A stretch of DNA of 64,000 bases from Sciurus carolinensis (Eukaryota; Chordata; Mammalia; Rodentia; Sciuridae). Under the pieces are notes generated by a model. That model saw only the letters and a program-made list of their open reading frames with translations, searched no databases and was not told the DNA's origin. The translations under genes were made by a program, and so were the position numbers. Shown piece after piece: positions 44,421 through 57,030 of the stretch (position 1 is the first letter of the stretch; every line of letters starts with the position of its first letter). The stretch lies in assembly GCF_902686445.1 (NCBI RefSeq), contig NC_062221.1, positions 39,820,575-39,884,574 of the forward strand, written 5' to 3'.

Positions 44421-47400
44421 TATCACCAGAAAATTACATTTTATTATATGATAAAATCTGAAATATACCCATTATCTATTTCAACTGTTGGTTGCTCATT
44501 TTTAATGTAAATTTAAGAGAATGCAAATTGAGAATGCTACCCAGTTCATATGTAGTATCCATACAAGTGTTCATGGTATTAAAGGATGTGTACAATTTAA
44601 ACCAAGATTTAGCAGTCTGACATACATCTCTATACTCATACCAGGGTAAAGAATTGTGTGATACTTCAGACTTACAAAACACTTTCACATCTATTATTTT
44701 GTGCGAACATGGACATTTTTCAAGGAAAACAACAAAGCCCACTTCAGTGTTACTCTACTATTGAAATCCTTATTATTTTCATCAAACTTGAATTATGTGT
44801 TCTCTCTAGTGACTAATGTGCATTCTTAAGATTTCATATCTTGGATTCCATACGTTTTTCTTATTCTAGATGTTGGGAAATTTAAAATAAGACTATCAGT
44901 TGAAAACATGAAAAGACTATATATTAGATCATGAATAGCTTGAAGAGTGCCATGCAAACATTCAAAAAGCTATTCTTTGCAAAAAAGTTGCACATTCTCA
45001 CATACTTGATATTCAAGCACATTACCCTCCTGACAAGATAGTAAAATAGGCCACTCATCAGTTCAGGGCTAATTTTTCAAATTTTAATAATTTTATTAGT
45101 CCCTGGCAAGCCCTTTAAAGCTTTGCAAAGAATATTAATATTAATTAATATTAATTCATGGTTAATTACATGTCAGATTTGAGGTCAAAGAGTTTGAGTG
45201 GATTTTGGTTTTCAGAATTAGCATACATCTGTTCTGAAAAGAATACATTGTACAAGACTCTCTGCCTTCCTCACTAACTCTAAATTCATTTGAACACACA
45301 CACACAGGGAAACATTAACTCAATTATCTTTCACAATTAAATGAAAAAAAATGATGGCAAGATGCACCCGGGTAAAGAATTTTGGTAAGGAGGAATGCAT
45401 TCAAGAGAAAACAGGTTACTCCTTAACCTTGTGTAACTTAGTTGGATAACTCGAGGGCCAATCAGAAGTCATGTCAATTGAGAAATCTTTAGTCTAAATC
45501 TGTGCAAGACTTTCGTGAAGTGTGACCATGAAAATAAGTTGAGCAAGAGTTTGGGAATAAGAAGATAAATTTAAAAATAGATATCTAAATAAAGGATAGA
45601 GGAATTTTGAGAATCATGAGGAATCAGGCAAGAGAAATGGGGATGAGAAGAAAGTCCAGAGAAGTTTTGTGATTTTTAGATAATTCTGACTTGGATGTGT
45701 TCATACAGCCAGCAAAAAAATAATGATAAATGTAGAAGTGAAACAGACAAAATTTGATCCACCCCTCAAGTGGGGACCACATTTCTCCTCCTGAGAGAGG
45801 GAAGCTAATGGGCTGGGACCCCCACATTGACAAGCACCCAAGAAGATGGGAAAGGAGATCACAAACTCACCTGTCTGACATAGAGTACCTAAATCTGCAT
45901 ATGTGTGTTTCCTGCCTTCTCTCATTTCACCCCTCTTCAGGTCAACAAAATTGACACAAATCTATCACCTGGCATTGTGTTTCTATAAATTGTTAACTAC
46001 TTCAGAATTGACACATGTCTATCACCTGGCTTTTGTTTCTATAAATTGTTACTATTTCTGTGGGACCAGTTTGATCAAACTGCCTGGAGTCCACTCTTCA
46101 TTTTTCCGTCTTTTGTCTAGTTCCTGTGTAGGCAGGCAGCCGCATTCCAACAACCCCAATCCACGCAGGGTCCCTGGGTAGGCTGTGAGTAACAGAAGAA
46201 AGTAGAAAAGTTGTATTTCAATCATTTTCTTGCAAACTATTTACTTAAATCATTAATGTATTTCAAATGTGACTTCTAGTGAATTATGTAACATTTTCCT
46301 CATCCTTCAAATCAAGATAACCATACTACCGATCTGTGTTGATGAATTATTGTGAGGACCAGGGTTGCTATCTAAAAAGAAGTTTTGCACAGTAAAGCCT
46401 CAAAACTTAGTAACTATTACGATGGCATTTAATTTTCTAAATATCTACATATCATTTTCCAAGAACTTTAAGTTTTAAAAAGGATAATCTAGTGAACTAT
46501 ACTCTCTTATTTAGCATGATTATGCAAATTCCTGGAGTTGTCTTCACTTCCAATTGGGGGGAAATTATAGTTTTTTTTCAAAGGGTAAATTTCTTTTTTC
46601 GTAGGTGCTTATGTATCTGTCCCTAAAGGTTTACTGGTTTCTTTTCGTCATTAAAAAAAAAAAAAAAAAATGCTTTGGGGGAAATTACACTTCCTTCTTG
46701 GAATCCTGGAACTTGAATTAAGGAGCCTGCCAGTCAGCATCGCCTGTTTTCCCTTGGTCCTGGCATACAGCACATAAATTGGTTTCCAAGGCAAAGCATT
46801 CAATAATCTGTATGCAAAGTAGTATTTTTACATAGCTCTGAATGTCATATCCAAATGTAAAGCTGCCTGTTGCCTCAAGTGTGAAATTCATTCTCATTTA
46901 AATTTTATGTTTCTTTGCAACTAGTGATGCTGGTATTTGGGGACTGGGCTATGGAAACACATGTGACAGTGCTTAAAAGCAGTAATAGCTGTGACCCTTC
47001 CCACTGTTGCTTGTCTCCATGAAGAGGATTTCATGCGGAAGCTACCCTTGAGCCAAAGCAGTAAATCTGCAGGAGTCAAGGGAATAGAAATGTTTATTTT
47101 TTGTCTTGATGATATTTTACAATCTCTTCCAAGTTGTAGATTTTCCAATATGTTGTGAGCACCAGTGTTTTTAGAGAGCCCATGTTTAACATTATATCAT
47201 TTGAATTCAAATATGTAATAGATTGGATACCAGGTTATTTTCAGATTTCTTTGCTTGTGAAAGGTCTGTCTGCATAGCAATTAGAGTTTGGTTTTTCAGG
47301 GAGAAAGACTATTAGGATGTTTGTCTTTGTTCACTTAACTCATGAGACCAGTGATCACAGTTGGTACCTGACCATGATGATTGAAAGATACTAGTCATTT

Positions 47401-47920
47401 TTCTGAACACATTTCATTTTGAGCTTTTGAGGTTGATTTCAGTTCAAAGTACCAATTGAGGATGAAAAGGTTAGTAGAGGTTTGCCTATTCATGATGCAA
47501 CCCACTTTTCATCTGGATCCCATGCCCAGATCACTTTTAATCTTCCCACTGCTTTTCTGTACTGGCTGCTGCTCCTTTGAACTCCTTTTTCTAATGCAGA
47601 GGGTCAATGGCAAGAAACTAGTGTCTCTGGTTAGAAGCAGACCTCCCATTTAGGCAAAGTGCTACACCAGAAACCTGGATTTCTAAAGCCATTAATTACA
47701 GTAATTATTCAGGGCACTAAGAACTGCATATCATATGAGATAGCAAAGATGATAATGATGGTACTAATATAGAATTTTAAAAGGAATGTGAAAAATATCC
47801 TTTTCTTAGGTGACTCACCGTAAAGGAGAACCTGTAGCTATTGCTGTGTCTCATGCTGCACCAATATGTAATGTAATGAAACACTAATTTCTCAAGAGAA
47901 CAGAAATAGACTAGGTAGTT
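44421..47920. other. Noncoding stretch, little to assign
   Basis: Contains a (AC) stub at 45295-45307, a MIR-like scrap at about 46270-46400 (acattttcctcatccttcaa) and an A-run at 46652-46670. A roughly 50-bp phrase (ttgacacaaatctatcacct ... tttctataaattgtta) is repeated at 45951-45991 and 46009-46047, a local imperfect duplication. No exon is seen. Confidence 0.4.
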
Positions 47921-48290
47921 GTGCTGGTGTAGGCCAGGATCATTTCAACTCTCTCATGTCTCAGTTGGCTGGTGGGTCGCCTGTAGTTGCCTGATACAAG
48001 GTGGCCTTCTAAGGCCTGTCTCAGAACTGGCACATCATCACTTCAGTTGTGGTCTACTGGCCAAAGCAAGTCAGTCAGCACAGGATCGAGGGGTAGGGAA
48101 ATCAATTCCAGCACTTCAAGGGAAGAACTAATAAGTTAGATTTCAAAGAGAAGGGATATAAGGTTAGATGGAGGATTGGGGCCAGTTTTATTGTCAGTTT
48201 TCCCATGGCTTCCCAGATTATGAAAAGCAGTATTGTTGGCCCCTCAAATACTGAAACTTGCCAACACACTCTTGGAAAGCGCCATGGGTC
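47920..48290 (-). mobile_element. MLT1-like LTR fragment, minus strand (tentative)
   Basis: Phrases tctcatgtctcagttggctg, gaactggcacatcatcactt, ggccaaagcaagtcagtcag resemble the complement of a MaLR LTR interior. Low certainty. Confidence 0.35.
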
Positions 48291-48392
48291 AATAGTGAGA
48301 TGTGAGGTTTGGAATGACCTCTACCCTTCAGTGAATTATTCTGTTTGCATTTGAGAAAAATTAATAGACAAAATTATTTTATTGTTTTGCAC

Positions 48393-49422
48393 AAATTAAA
48401 ACACTTTTTTTTCACAAAATCAAAAAGTTGCATTTTTATTAATTCAGTGCCTGATGATTTTTTAAATTTTGTGACTGTATTTTCTAACCACCTCTCCATA
48501 CAACCTAATTTTTAAAAAAATTTTAACAAACTGCATTTTGATTTATTGTACACAAATGGGGCATAACTTTTCATTTCTATGGCTGTACACAATGTAGATT
48601 CACACAATTTGTGTAATCTTACATGTACGTAGGGTAATAATGTCTGTCTTAGTCCACTATCTTTCCTTCCCCCACCTGCTCTCACCCCATTTCCCTCTAC
48701 ACAATCCAAAGTTCCTCCATTCTTCTCTTGCCCTCCCACCATCCTCCCTTATGTATCATCATACACTTATCAGAGAAAACATTCAGCTTTTGGATTTTGG
48801 GGCTTGGCTTATTTGACTTAGCATGATATTCTCCAACTCCACTTACCAGCAAATGCCATAATTTAATTCTTCTTTATGGTTGAGTAATATTCCCTTGTGT
48901 ATATATACCACAGTTTCTTTATCCATTCATCAATTGAAGGGCATCCAGGTTGGTTCCACAATCTAGCTATTGTGAATTGAGCTGCTATGAACATAGATGT
49001 GACTGCATCACTGTAGTATGCTGATTTTAAGTCCTTTGGGTATAAACTGAGGAGTGGGATAGCTGGGTCAAATGGTGGGTTCATTCCAAGTTTTCTGAGA
49101 AATCTCCATACAGCTTTCCAGGGTGGCTTCACCAATTTGCAATTCCACCAGCAATGTATGAGTGTGCCTTTTTCCCCACATTCATGCCAACACTTATTAT
49201 TGCTTGTGTTCTTGATAATAGCCATTCTAATTGGAGTTCAGTGAAATCTTAGGGTGGTTTTAATTTGCATTTCTCTAATTACTAGAGATGATGAGCACTT
49301 TTTCATGTATTTGTTGATCACCTGTGTATCTTCTGTGAAGTGTCTGCCCAGTTCCTAGGCCCATTTATTGATTGGGTTCTTTGTATTTTGGGTGTAAAGT
49401 TTTTTAAAATTAAAACACTTTT
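48393..49422 (-). mobile_element. 5'-truncated L1 with exact 16-bp target-site duplication
   Basis: The word aaattaaaacactttt occurs at 48393-48408 and 49407-49422 and brackets about 1 kb of minus-strand L1. The frame at 48863-49225 reads as the C-terminal end of L1 ORF2 (motifs [34 protein letters not shown]). Then comes the L1 3' UTR with the same text as the 11.64 kb copy. The insertion looks fairly young because the frame is long and the duplication exact. 5' truncated, so inactive. About 100 bp at 48413-48512 lie between the UTR and the duplication. Confidence 0.88.
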
Positions 49423-50200
49423 GCAACATTTGGTTTAAAGTGGATATAGTTTTCCTATTTAATGTAATCTTGATTTTTAAAATAGCATATTCTGAAAGTG
49501 GTTTGTTCCTTTCTATTTTTTTTTCTATACATGTATTTTTATTTGCATATGAATTGGATATGTATGTGTATAAACAGATATAGATATTACAGATGCACTT
49601 GTGTTTTAAGCATACATGTGTACTTGTATATATAATATACATTTTCTAATTCATTTCTACCAGCACTCCAGTGTCTTTGTCATTCTTTGATCCTCTAAAC
49701 TGCCAAACTATAGTTATAGTCTGAGGTAGCTGATTACTCTAAAGGTCTCTGTCCAGGACATGCTACCTGCATCGCAGGCCGAGCTAGTTATTTTACAAAG
49801 GAGAAATCTAGGTGGCGATGTGGCTAAGTATGTTCACACATCTGTTCCTGTGGCAGTTCTAGGGAACATTCAGACTCAGCAATGCGGGACTCGAAATCTG
49901 GCCCATAATTTTGCACCTGGGGTAGCTGCATTTATAATCCTTCTTCGGGTGTAGTGTTGTCATCTCCATTAAGAATTTAATGAGCACCCACAGGCCTACC
50001 TAATGCACAGAACACAGGTAGCCAACATCCTCTGCCCAGCAAGCTGCTGTGTGATTACAGGGCTGCTGGTGTGTGCAAGAGCTGGGACCTCCCCGTGTTT
50101 ACTTACTTCATAAATCCAGACACAGACTTCACTTTGGGGCTCATATTATTAAGAGGAGACTACAGAGGAAAAATAAACCCCATTTGGTAAAGTAAATGGT
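49423..50200. other. Noncoding stretch
   Basis: AT-rich tatgtata sequence at 49.53-49.65 kb, then unique sequence. No exon or named repeat seen. Confidence 0.4.
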
Positions 50201-50600
50201 ATGCCTGCTTCTGTAGCTACCCGTGGTTTATTACTGCTGTATGTTATTTCCGGCAGTACTTATAACAGTGATCATAAGGGACCTTTAAAGACTTGCTGAT
50301 GCCTCTTGGGCAGTTTCGGAATAATACAGTTTATAAATAATTCTGCCTACACGTCTGTGTCTTCAGGAATCCTTTTGCCTTGTTCTGTTTGTTATGGGTA
50401 TATTTGCATGGAAACAGGTTATTTGGAGATCTGTCCTTTGAGAGCTCTTGCTTATTCTTCCCTCCAACTCAGAATCATGTTTTCCAGGCTGTAGTCATTT
50501 CTGCACCAAGGGAAGATTTGCGAACCAACTGTACCCAGGGACGAAACAGAAGCAGATAAAGTTCTAAGAAACCAATGTGATCTTACTGAGATTTGTTTTG
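50200..50600. other. Candidate conserved noncoding element with an octamer motif
   Basis: No repeat recognised. Includes the POU octamer atttgcat at 50402-50409 followed by ggaaacagg, the words gtttataaataattctg and gtttcggaataatac, and scattered CpGs (tttccggcag, acacgtctgtg, gatttgcgaacc, gggacgaaac). Inferred regulatory only. Confidence 0.3.
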
Positions 50601-51029
50601 TTGCCTTCTTTTTAAAACTTGTTTACTGTTGTTTGAGGATTCAAAATTGCTTATTTGGACTGAGTTTTAACTACATGGGTGTGGAGGGGAGATGTTTTCA
50701 TTAGAGTGACATTTAATTGTGCAATAGGTGCATATTTTCTATAGATGTGACTCTTATTGCCTGTATGTTGTATGCTGAAGTTATATGCTGAAGGCAGTAA
50801 ACTATATGTGATTCTGCTTATTTTTATTTTCCAAAGATATTTGAAATAAGAATTTCTATATTCAAGCTTTATTTGTTGTTTAGCCCATTTTAAGAGAAGT
50901 TAAGAAAAGCACCAAATATCCTATGTGTATGCAATTGAACTGTGATTTCCATTTGGAATTCAAAAGACAAAGTATTTACCCAGCTTGCAGAAAATATCTG
51001 CAGTTTTATTTCTATGTTTTACAAAGTAT

Positions 51030-51160
51030 TATCACTGAGGTACCTTGGCCTTTCATCAGTCCTACTGAATCAGAGTCCCCGGGAGTAAAGGCAGAGTATA
51101 CCCATTTCAATCCCCTAGGTATTTCATATACATATTAAAATTCAAGAAACACTGCTAACC
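51030..51160 (+). mobile_element. MER5A-like hAT transposon fossil
   Basis: Reads gtcctactgaatcagagtcc, ccgggagtaaaggcagagta, and ends aattcaagaaacactg, matching the MER5A text with ctactgaatcagaaact. Confidence 0.65.
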
Positions 51161-51479
51161 TTATAGCAAAATTAATTTATTATTGAGAAACTATATAGTG
51201 GGCCCTCATTAATTTAATTCCCTAAAGAATTATCTTCATGACACAATGATTCACCATTTTGTACTTGATTTTTTAAAAATCAAGAATCATTATAAATGGC
51301 AACATGTAAAGTGAATCTGTACTTTTAAGAAACTAACATCAAATAGTAGTTCACTGTACTATTCAAAGACCATCAAAAATTCATGATATATTTCCTTCCA
51401 ACCTAACTAAACTGCCTAATGAATCATAACATACGTATAGAAAATGAATGAATCAGAAGCATATAGCCTGATAATTTTT

Positions 51480-52710
51480 TCAAAATGAAAACATCTCTGT
51501 CACCAGCACTCATGTCAACAAATGGAACATGATTAATGCTCCTAGAAACCCCGTGGGTCTCATGCAAGGATCACCACCATCCTCACTTTGATCCCTGTAA
51601 ATTAGTGCATAATGATATTCTATGTAGTGTTCAGTTTTTTTTCACTAAACATCCTTGTCAGATTTATCTATACTGTTACATGTGGTGGTAGTTCATTCAT
51701 TGCTATTGCTATTTAGCATTTTATCTTATTATCTCACAATGCTCCATTCTATTGATCATGAGAATATTAGATATCTATTGCTGCATAACAAATTATCCCA
51801 AGTGTGCAACAACATTTGTACCTTCAGAGAATGAACATTATTTTCTCTAAGGGCCAGGAATGGATGAATGACTTGGTCTATAGGGGTTCTGGTTCACAGT
51901 CCCCCATGAGATCATGTTTAAGTTGCTAACCAGGCTCAGTCTCTGAAGACTTGCCTGAGGCAATGCGCTTCACTCTTGGGGTGTTGGCAGGAGACTCCAG
52001 CTCCACTTGAGCTTCTTCATGGGACTTCTTATGATGTGACTCACCACGAGGCTATTAGAGAAGATTTTGACTTTTGACTGATATGAATAATGCTGCATTG
52101 AACATTCCTTTAGATACATTTCATGAATACATTATGCATTTCTGTTAGATCTGTACCTAGTAGTGAAATTCCTGCATCATATGTTGTACAGAATCTACCT
52201 TTAGTAAGATGCTACCAAATAGATTTATAAAAGTGCTTTCATAAATTTATAATTTTACAAACAACTTGTTCCATCCTTGAAAACATTTGATATTGTGTGT
52301 ATTTTTCATTTTAGCTCTTCTTGCTCTGGGTATTATATAATGGTATCACATTGTGATTTCAATTTGTACTCCTTTGATAATTAATGCTGTTTATTTCTTT
52401 TTTGTGTGTGTACTGTCATTTGTATTTTCTGTTTTGTAAAATTCCTATTCTAGTTGCATGCCCATGTTTACAGTAGGCTGGTTGCTTTTTATTATTGATC
52501 TACAGAGGTTCTTCCTATGTTCTGATTATGGTCCTTTGTAGGATGTATGTATTACAGATATTTTCTTTCATACACACATTGCACTTTGTTAATAATATCT
52601 TTTGATGAACAAAAATTCTTAGTTTTAATATGACTCAATATATCATTGTTTTTTTCTTTTCTCTTTGTGTTTAAATTTTGAGCTTTGTTGAGAATCTCTT
52701 GCTTATTTAA
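51480..52710 (-). mobile_element. Old L1 3' region, minus strand, split by an LTR
   Basis: The two halves (51480-51760 and 52075-52710) join logically: catccttgtcagatttatct, tggtggtagttcattcattg, then gaataatgctgcattgaaca, gtacctagtagtgaaattcc. These are complements of successive pieces of an old L1 3' end. The middle is the next entry. Confidence 0.7.
51765..52072 (-). mobile_element. MLT1-like LTR nested in the old L1
   Basis: The plus strand reads tctattgctgcataacaaat, tatcccaagtgtgcaacaac, gttctggttcacagtccccc, atgagatcatgtttaagttg, ggcaggagactccagctcca, ending near actcaccacgagg. Matches the complement of the MLT1-type LTR 3' end. Confidence 0.6.
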
Positions 52711-52839
52711 GAGCACATTTGCTTATGCTTTCTTCTAAAGTTATATTGTTTTACCTTTCACATTTACGTGTACAATCCATCTAACCACATATATAAAGGA
52801 TAGTATGCCTTGCCTAAGAGGGTTTATAATAGGAATTGA

Positions 52840-54050
52840 AATTAAAAACCAATCAGTGCAGTGCACCACATTATTAGGGGAAAAAAAAAACAGGACAAAA
52901 TTATATGATCATATTAATAGATGCAGGAAAGTATGTGATAAAATTCAATACTCATTATAATAAAACTCAGCCATACATGCATGCACATGTGTATTCTCTT
53001 AGCAGATTAGGAAAACAGATTTATAAATCTCATTTTTATGGATAAATTTCATAAAATTCAAGTTGAATTAGAAAAACACTTTGAAGGACAAAATTCTGAT
53101 TTTGCAAAACCTATGAACATACATACAGCAAACATTGGTAAGAAAATGAGGAAAGCATCCCTTGAGACAATGGAAACAGGACAAGGACACGGCACCCACC
53201 ACTTCTTTTCACCATTGTATGATCGTCAATGCTGTGTCTAGTGGAGCAAGTCACAAAGAGACCTACAGGAAAGAAGATGTAAAACTGCCATTATTCTTAG
53301 ATGACATGGTTATTTGTCTAATAAATCTAAAAGAAACTACTTATTATTAGAACCAATTGGTAACTTTAGCAAGGTCATGGGATACTATATCAATAAACAG
53401 TCTAATATTTCTACATCAGAAAGAGAAAGGGTTTTTTTTTAGAGAGAAAGGGTTTTTAAGATACCATTTATAATCACATTAGAGAATAACAAATGTCAAA
53501 AAAATTAGATACAAGATAGATAATGCCTCTAACTTAAAAGTACACAATATTAGTGAGACATAAAAGAAACCCTAAGAATATGGAAGCAAACATACACCAT
53601 AGTTATAGGTTGGAAGATTCAATCCAAAGTGATTTATAGCTCCAACTCAAACATAATCAAGATCCCTGAAGTATTTTGGAATCAACAAGCTCGCTCTAAA
53701 ATGTATTTGGAAAGGAAAAGATTCAAAAAGAGCCAAGACAATTTTGAAGAATAAGAATAGAGTTGCCAAACTTTCACTAATGTAAGATTCTTTAGTAATT
53801 AAGATAATTTGTTTTTGGATCAAATATAGGTAAATGTACCACTCAAAGATAATAAAAACTAGAGAAAATGACCCACTAATACCATCAGTTGATTTAGGAC
53901 AGGGATCACCCTTCAGTGCAGTAAATATGTGAAGGTGTTTTCAATTAATGGTGCTGGGTCCATTGAATATTCATACAGAGGAAGAAATTTCTCTTAACCC
54001 TTAACTAACACCACACACAAGTCAAAACAGTTTAATTGTACAAGGATATG
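52840..54050 (+). mobile_element. Diverged L1 ORF2 fragment, plus strand
   Basis: Reads atcatattaatagatgcagg, gtgataaaattcaatactca, ctgccattattcttagatga, catggttatttgtctaataa, gtgctgggtccattgaatat, the order found in L1 ORF2 reverse-transcriptase and downstream coding sequence. Translations are broken by many stops and frameshifts, and an A/G-rich duplication (agagaaagggttttt at about 53420-53456) sits inside. Confidence 0.7.
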
Positions 54051-56850
54051 TGTCCTTTCTTAAAAATTAGCATTCTCTTAATCATTTGGGGAATTGTAGT
54101 TTTATTCGTTCATTTGTTTTCTTTTGCTATCTAGAAATACAACTTAAAGCACATCTGGTTTCAGCAGTTTTCTGTAATGTAAGGCTTTGGACACTATTGT
54201 CTTTTTCCTTTTATTGCATGGCCATTGTTCTTTCCATGCTTTAAAGATTCTATTTTATGGGTCTCTCCTTCTTGTATAAATTATTTTCATCCTTTTTTTG
54301 AAATAGAACTAAATAATGAATAAATCAATCAATGAGGCAAGTTAAAATTCTCTTGAATTTTGAAGCCTGATTGAATTGTCAAAAAGAATTATAGTTCATA
54401 TAGTAATCCTAGTAATTATGCTTTGATAAAATTATAAATGTCCAACATCATATTGCTAATACATATTATGCATATAAATATTACATGGAATATTCTTTAA
54501 ATGTTAACATATGCATCTATAAATAAGTAGCATTTACATAGAGAAAGAACCAACTTTTTATAAACTGCATGTAATATATATTTGGATTAAAGAAAAGATA
54601 GCTTGTTCCTTTTTAGGAAACATTGTCTGAATGTGAAAATATCTTTCTCCTATGGAAGGACTATGTAGAAGGGAAGGAATAATCATCTCAAAGGTGGGGA
54701 GTGTAATGAGAGCAGTTTTTAATGCTGTTAGTAACTAAGAACACAGGCTTTCTAGTTATTAGACCTACCTGCATAGGAATACCAGTTCTGCTACTGTGTG
54801 ATCTTCTTATGACTCAGTTGCTTTCTATCTGAAATGGGGATAATAATACCTATCTCATATAGGCTTGATGCTATATAAATAGCTGAATGTATACATGAGA
54901 CAGACATTTTTGCAGAATGTAATTTAAAAAACTTTAATACCCATCCTTTAAAGGCTTGATTTTAAGTTTTGGAAGGAAGTAAAATTGGATACCTCTATGC
55001 AATAAGCAGACTGAATATGTAATAGCTCAACCAGGAGGACAGGTGACAAACCTAGATGATATGGGGTAAATAAGAAATTCTGAGTACTGTGTGCAGCCCA
55101 TCAATTGCAATGAGGACCTGGGGAGTTGTAACCTCTGTGACTGTAGCCCAGGCTGCTGTACTGTGGAGCACCACAGTGCACACGGGCTCTCTGAGCGCCC
55201 ATTCCACCTAACTCACGTGGCAGTAAAGTACAGCGCATAGTATCCACGCCAGAGCAATAGCCACATCCTCAAAATAACAGTGTAATGATGTCTCTAATCT
55301 ACATCAGAGGTGATGATTTCAGACCTCAAGTTTTCTCTTTTTCTAGGTTAATACACTTGCACCCTCAGATCTCTGCATTTGGAGAAATATGTCACCATGT
55401 ATTCCCAGAGTACTTTGTCTGATTCAGAATGCCCAGAGGGAACCTTGATGCTGTAAGTTCAGCATCAAGAACCAGAATTCATGTCAGTGGTGATGTGAGA
55501 AGTCTGCACATGTTCAGGAGGATGGGGAGGGACACTCTTACGTCCCTCTTTTTTCCTTTTTCCTTTTTTTAATTTCTTAAAGACTGTTTGTTTGCTGTTA
55601 ACCTGGGTGCTGGTGTTTCTACGTCCTCTTGTCTTTGGCAAAGGTAGATTTTGAATTCCAGATTGTAAGGCAAATTTCTAAGTTCATTGTTCTCTTCTAT
55701 CGACATGCAAATCTGTTGGCACTTGCAGTAGTATTATTTGTTTTTTTCTGTTGCTTGGGTGACCAGAAGCACTATATCAAGATACAAATATTGGGGAGGT
55801 GACATTTTAAGCCAGCCCACCAACTCAGAAAACTACCATTTTTGGTAATAGTACTGAATATTCTGTTGTAGGACAGGGATTGGAATTACTAAATATATTC
55901 TTCATTTCGACAGTACCCTGATCTAAGAATTCCGTGATTATCTTATAGTTACATGGAATAGAGTGTCTACCTTAATAGCCATTCAGTAAATCAGAATACC
56001 CTAAAGACTCAATGCCATCTTAAAATCTCACTTATAGATAGGAAGGACCCAAGCATGAAATTTAGTAAAAAAATCAAAAGCTTAATTTTACTTGGTTGCA
56101 AGAAACACAGAGGCATGTAAATATCTAAAATTAAAAATGCTAGAGAAAAAAATTCACTTTTCAAAAATGATTTAAGTGTAGAAGTGAATTTGCTATCACA
56201 CAGTAATCTGCTAAACTGAAGCAGGAGTTATTTTGGATTTCTAGCTCATGCAAGAAATGATCTGTTGCTTGCTCTTGTGAAGTTGTTTTCACACTATGAA
56301 ACGGCAGAGGAGAAGAATGCATTCTGTCTGAGGCATTGTAAAAATATTGAAAGCTCTGACTGAAGTTTTTGTAAAGGTATCTGACTACAACTTGTCATTT
56401 ATACTTTACGGGCCAATAATTGTTACGCCAAAATAGCAGATGCTTAGCTTTCAGAATTATCTCTTAATTTAAAATGGGTTCAGAGACCCAATTCTGACAT
56501 CCCGAGATTGCCACTCATGTGATCACACTGCCACCGTGTGGTTTTAAAGATCCTTTTCAATGAAAAGAAAATCAGAAATGATCTCACAAAAAAGAAAGTA
56601 ATAATCCAAATATTTTAGCTATTTTTGTTGTTTATCCTGTGCTACAATGGCACATATAGTGTATGGATTATTTCAGGTGATAGGACAGAGGACGCCATTA
56701 AAGAGGTGGAAATATAGGCTTCATGGATTCAGTTTCTGCCCAGTGAAGGCTATCAGGACCTTTGCTAAAAGACACTGCCTTTTCTGTATAAATGTAGCAT
56801 TTCCAGCATCCAGAAAAATCTGAAAAATACTTTACAGGTATTATTAGGCA
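54051..56850. other. Noncoding stretch with a MIR
   Basis: Apart from the MIR at 54735-54895, no element is firmly recognised. A cysteine-rich chance frame at about 55.08-55.25 kb is discussed under rejected items. Confidence 0.4.
54735..54895 (+). repeat. MIR SINE
   Basis: Reads aagaacacaggctttctagt, ctgctactgtgtgatcttct, ctatctgaaatggggataat, aatacctatctcatataggc. Good MIR match through the core. Confidence 0.8.
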
Positions 56851-56854
56851 TTTT

Positions 56855-57030
56855 CTAGTTCACAGACCAACAGATCAGCATCCTATGTGAATTTGTTAGA
56901 AATGTAAATTTTTCAGCTCCATCTGACCAATGTAACCAAAAACTCCAGAGGTAAGGCCCTGAAATATGTATTTTGAAAGACTTCCCAGTGATGCTGGTGC
57001 TGGTCAAAGCTGGAGAATGATGGTTATGGA
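56855..57030 (+). mobile_element. MER5A-like hAT transposon fossil
   Basis: Reads cagcatcctatgtgaatttg, ttagaaatgtaaatttttca, gctccatctgaccaatgtaa, actccagaggtaaggccctg, cccagtgatgctggtgctgg. Matches the MER5A order. Confidence 0.7.

Noticed and set aside
48863..49225. 120-codon minus-strand frame as a host gene
   Set aside because: It is the C-terminal end of L1 ORF2, inside a truncated L1 with a target-site duplication.
55080..55255. Cysteine-rich frame (CNLCDCSPGCC) as an extra exon
   Set aside because: No pyrimidine tract or acceptor precedes it, the cysteine spacing is not EGF-like, and it lies beyond the poly(A) signal.
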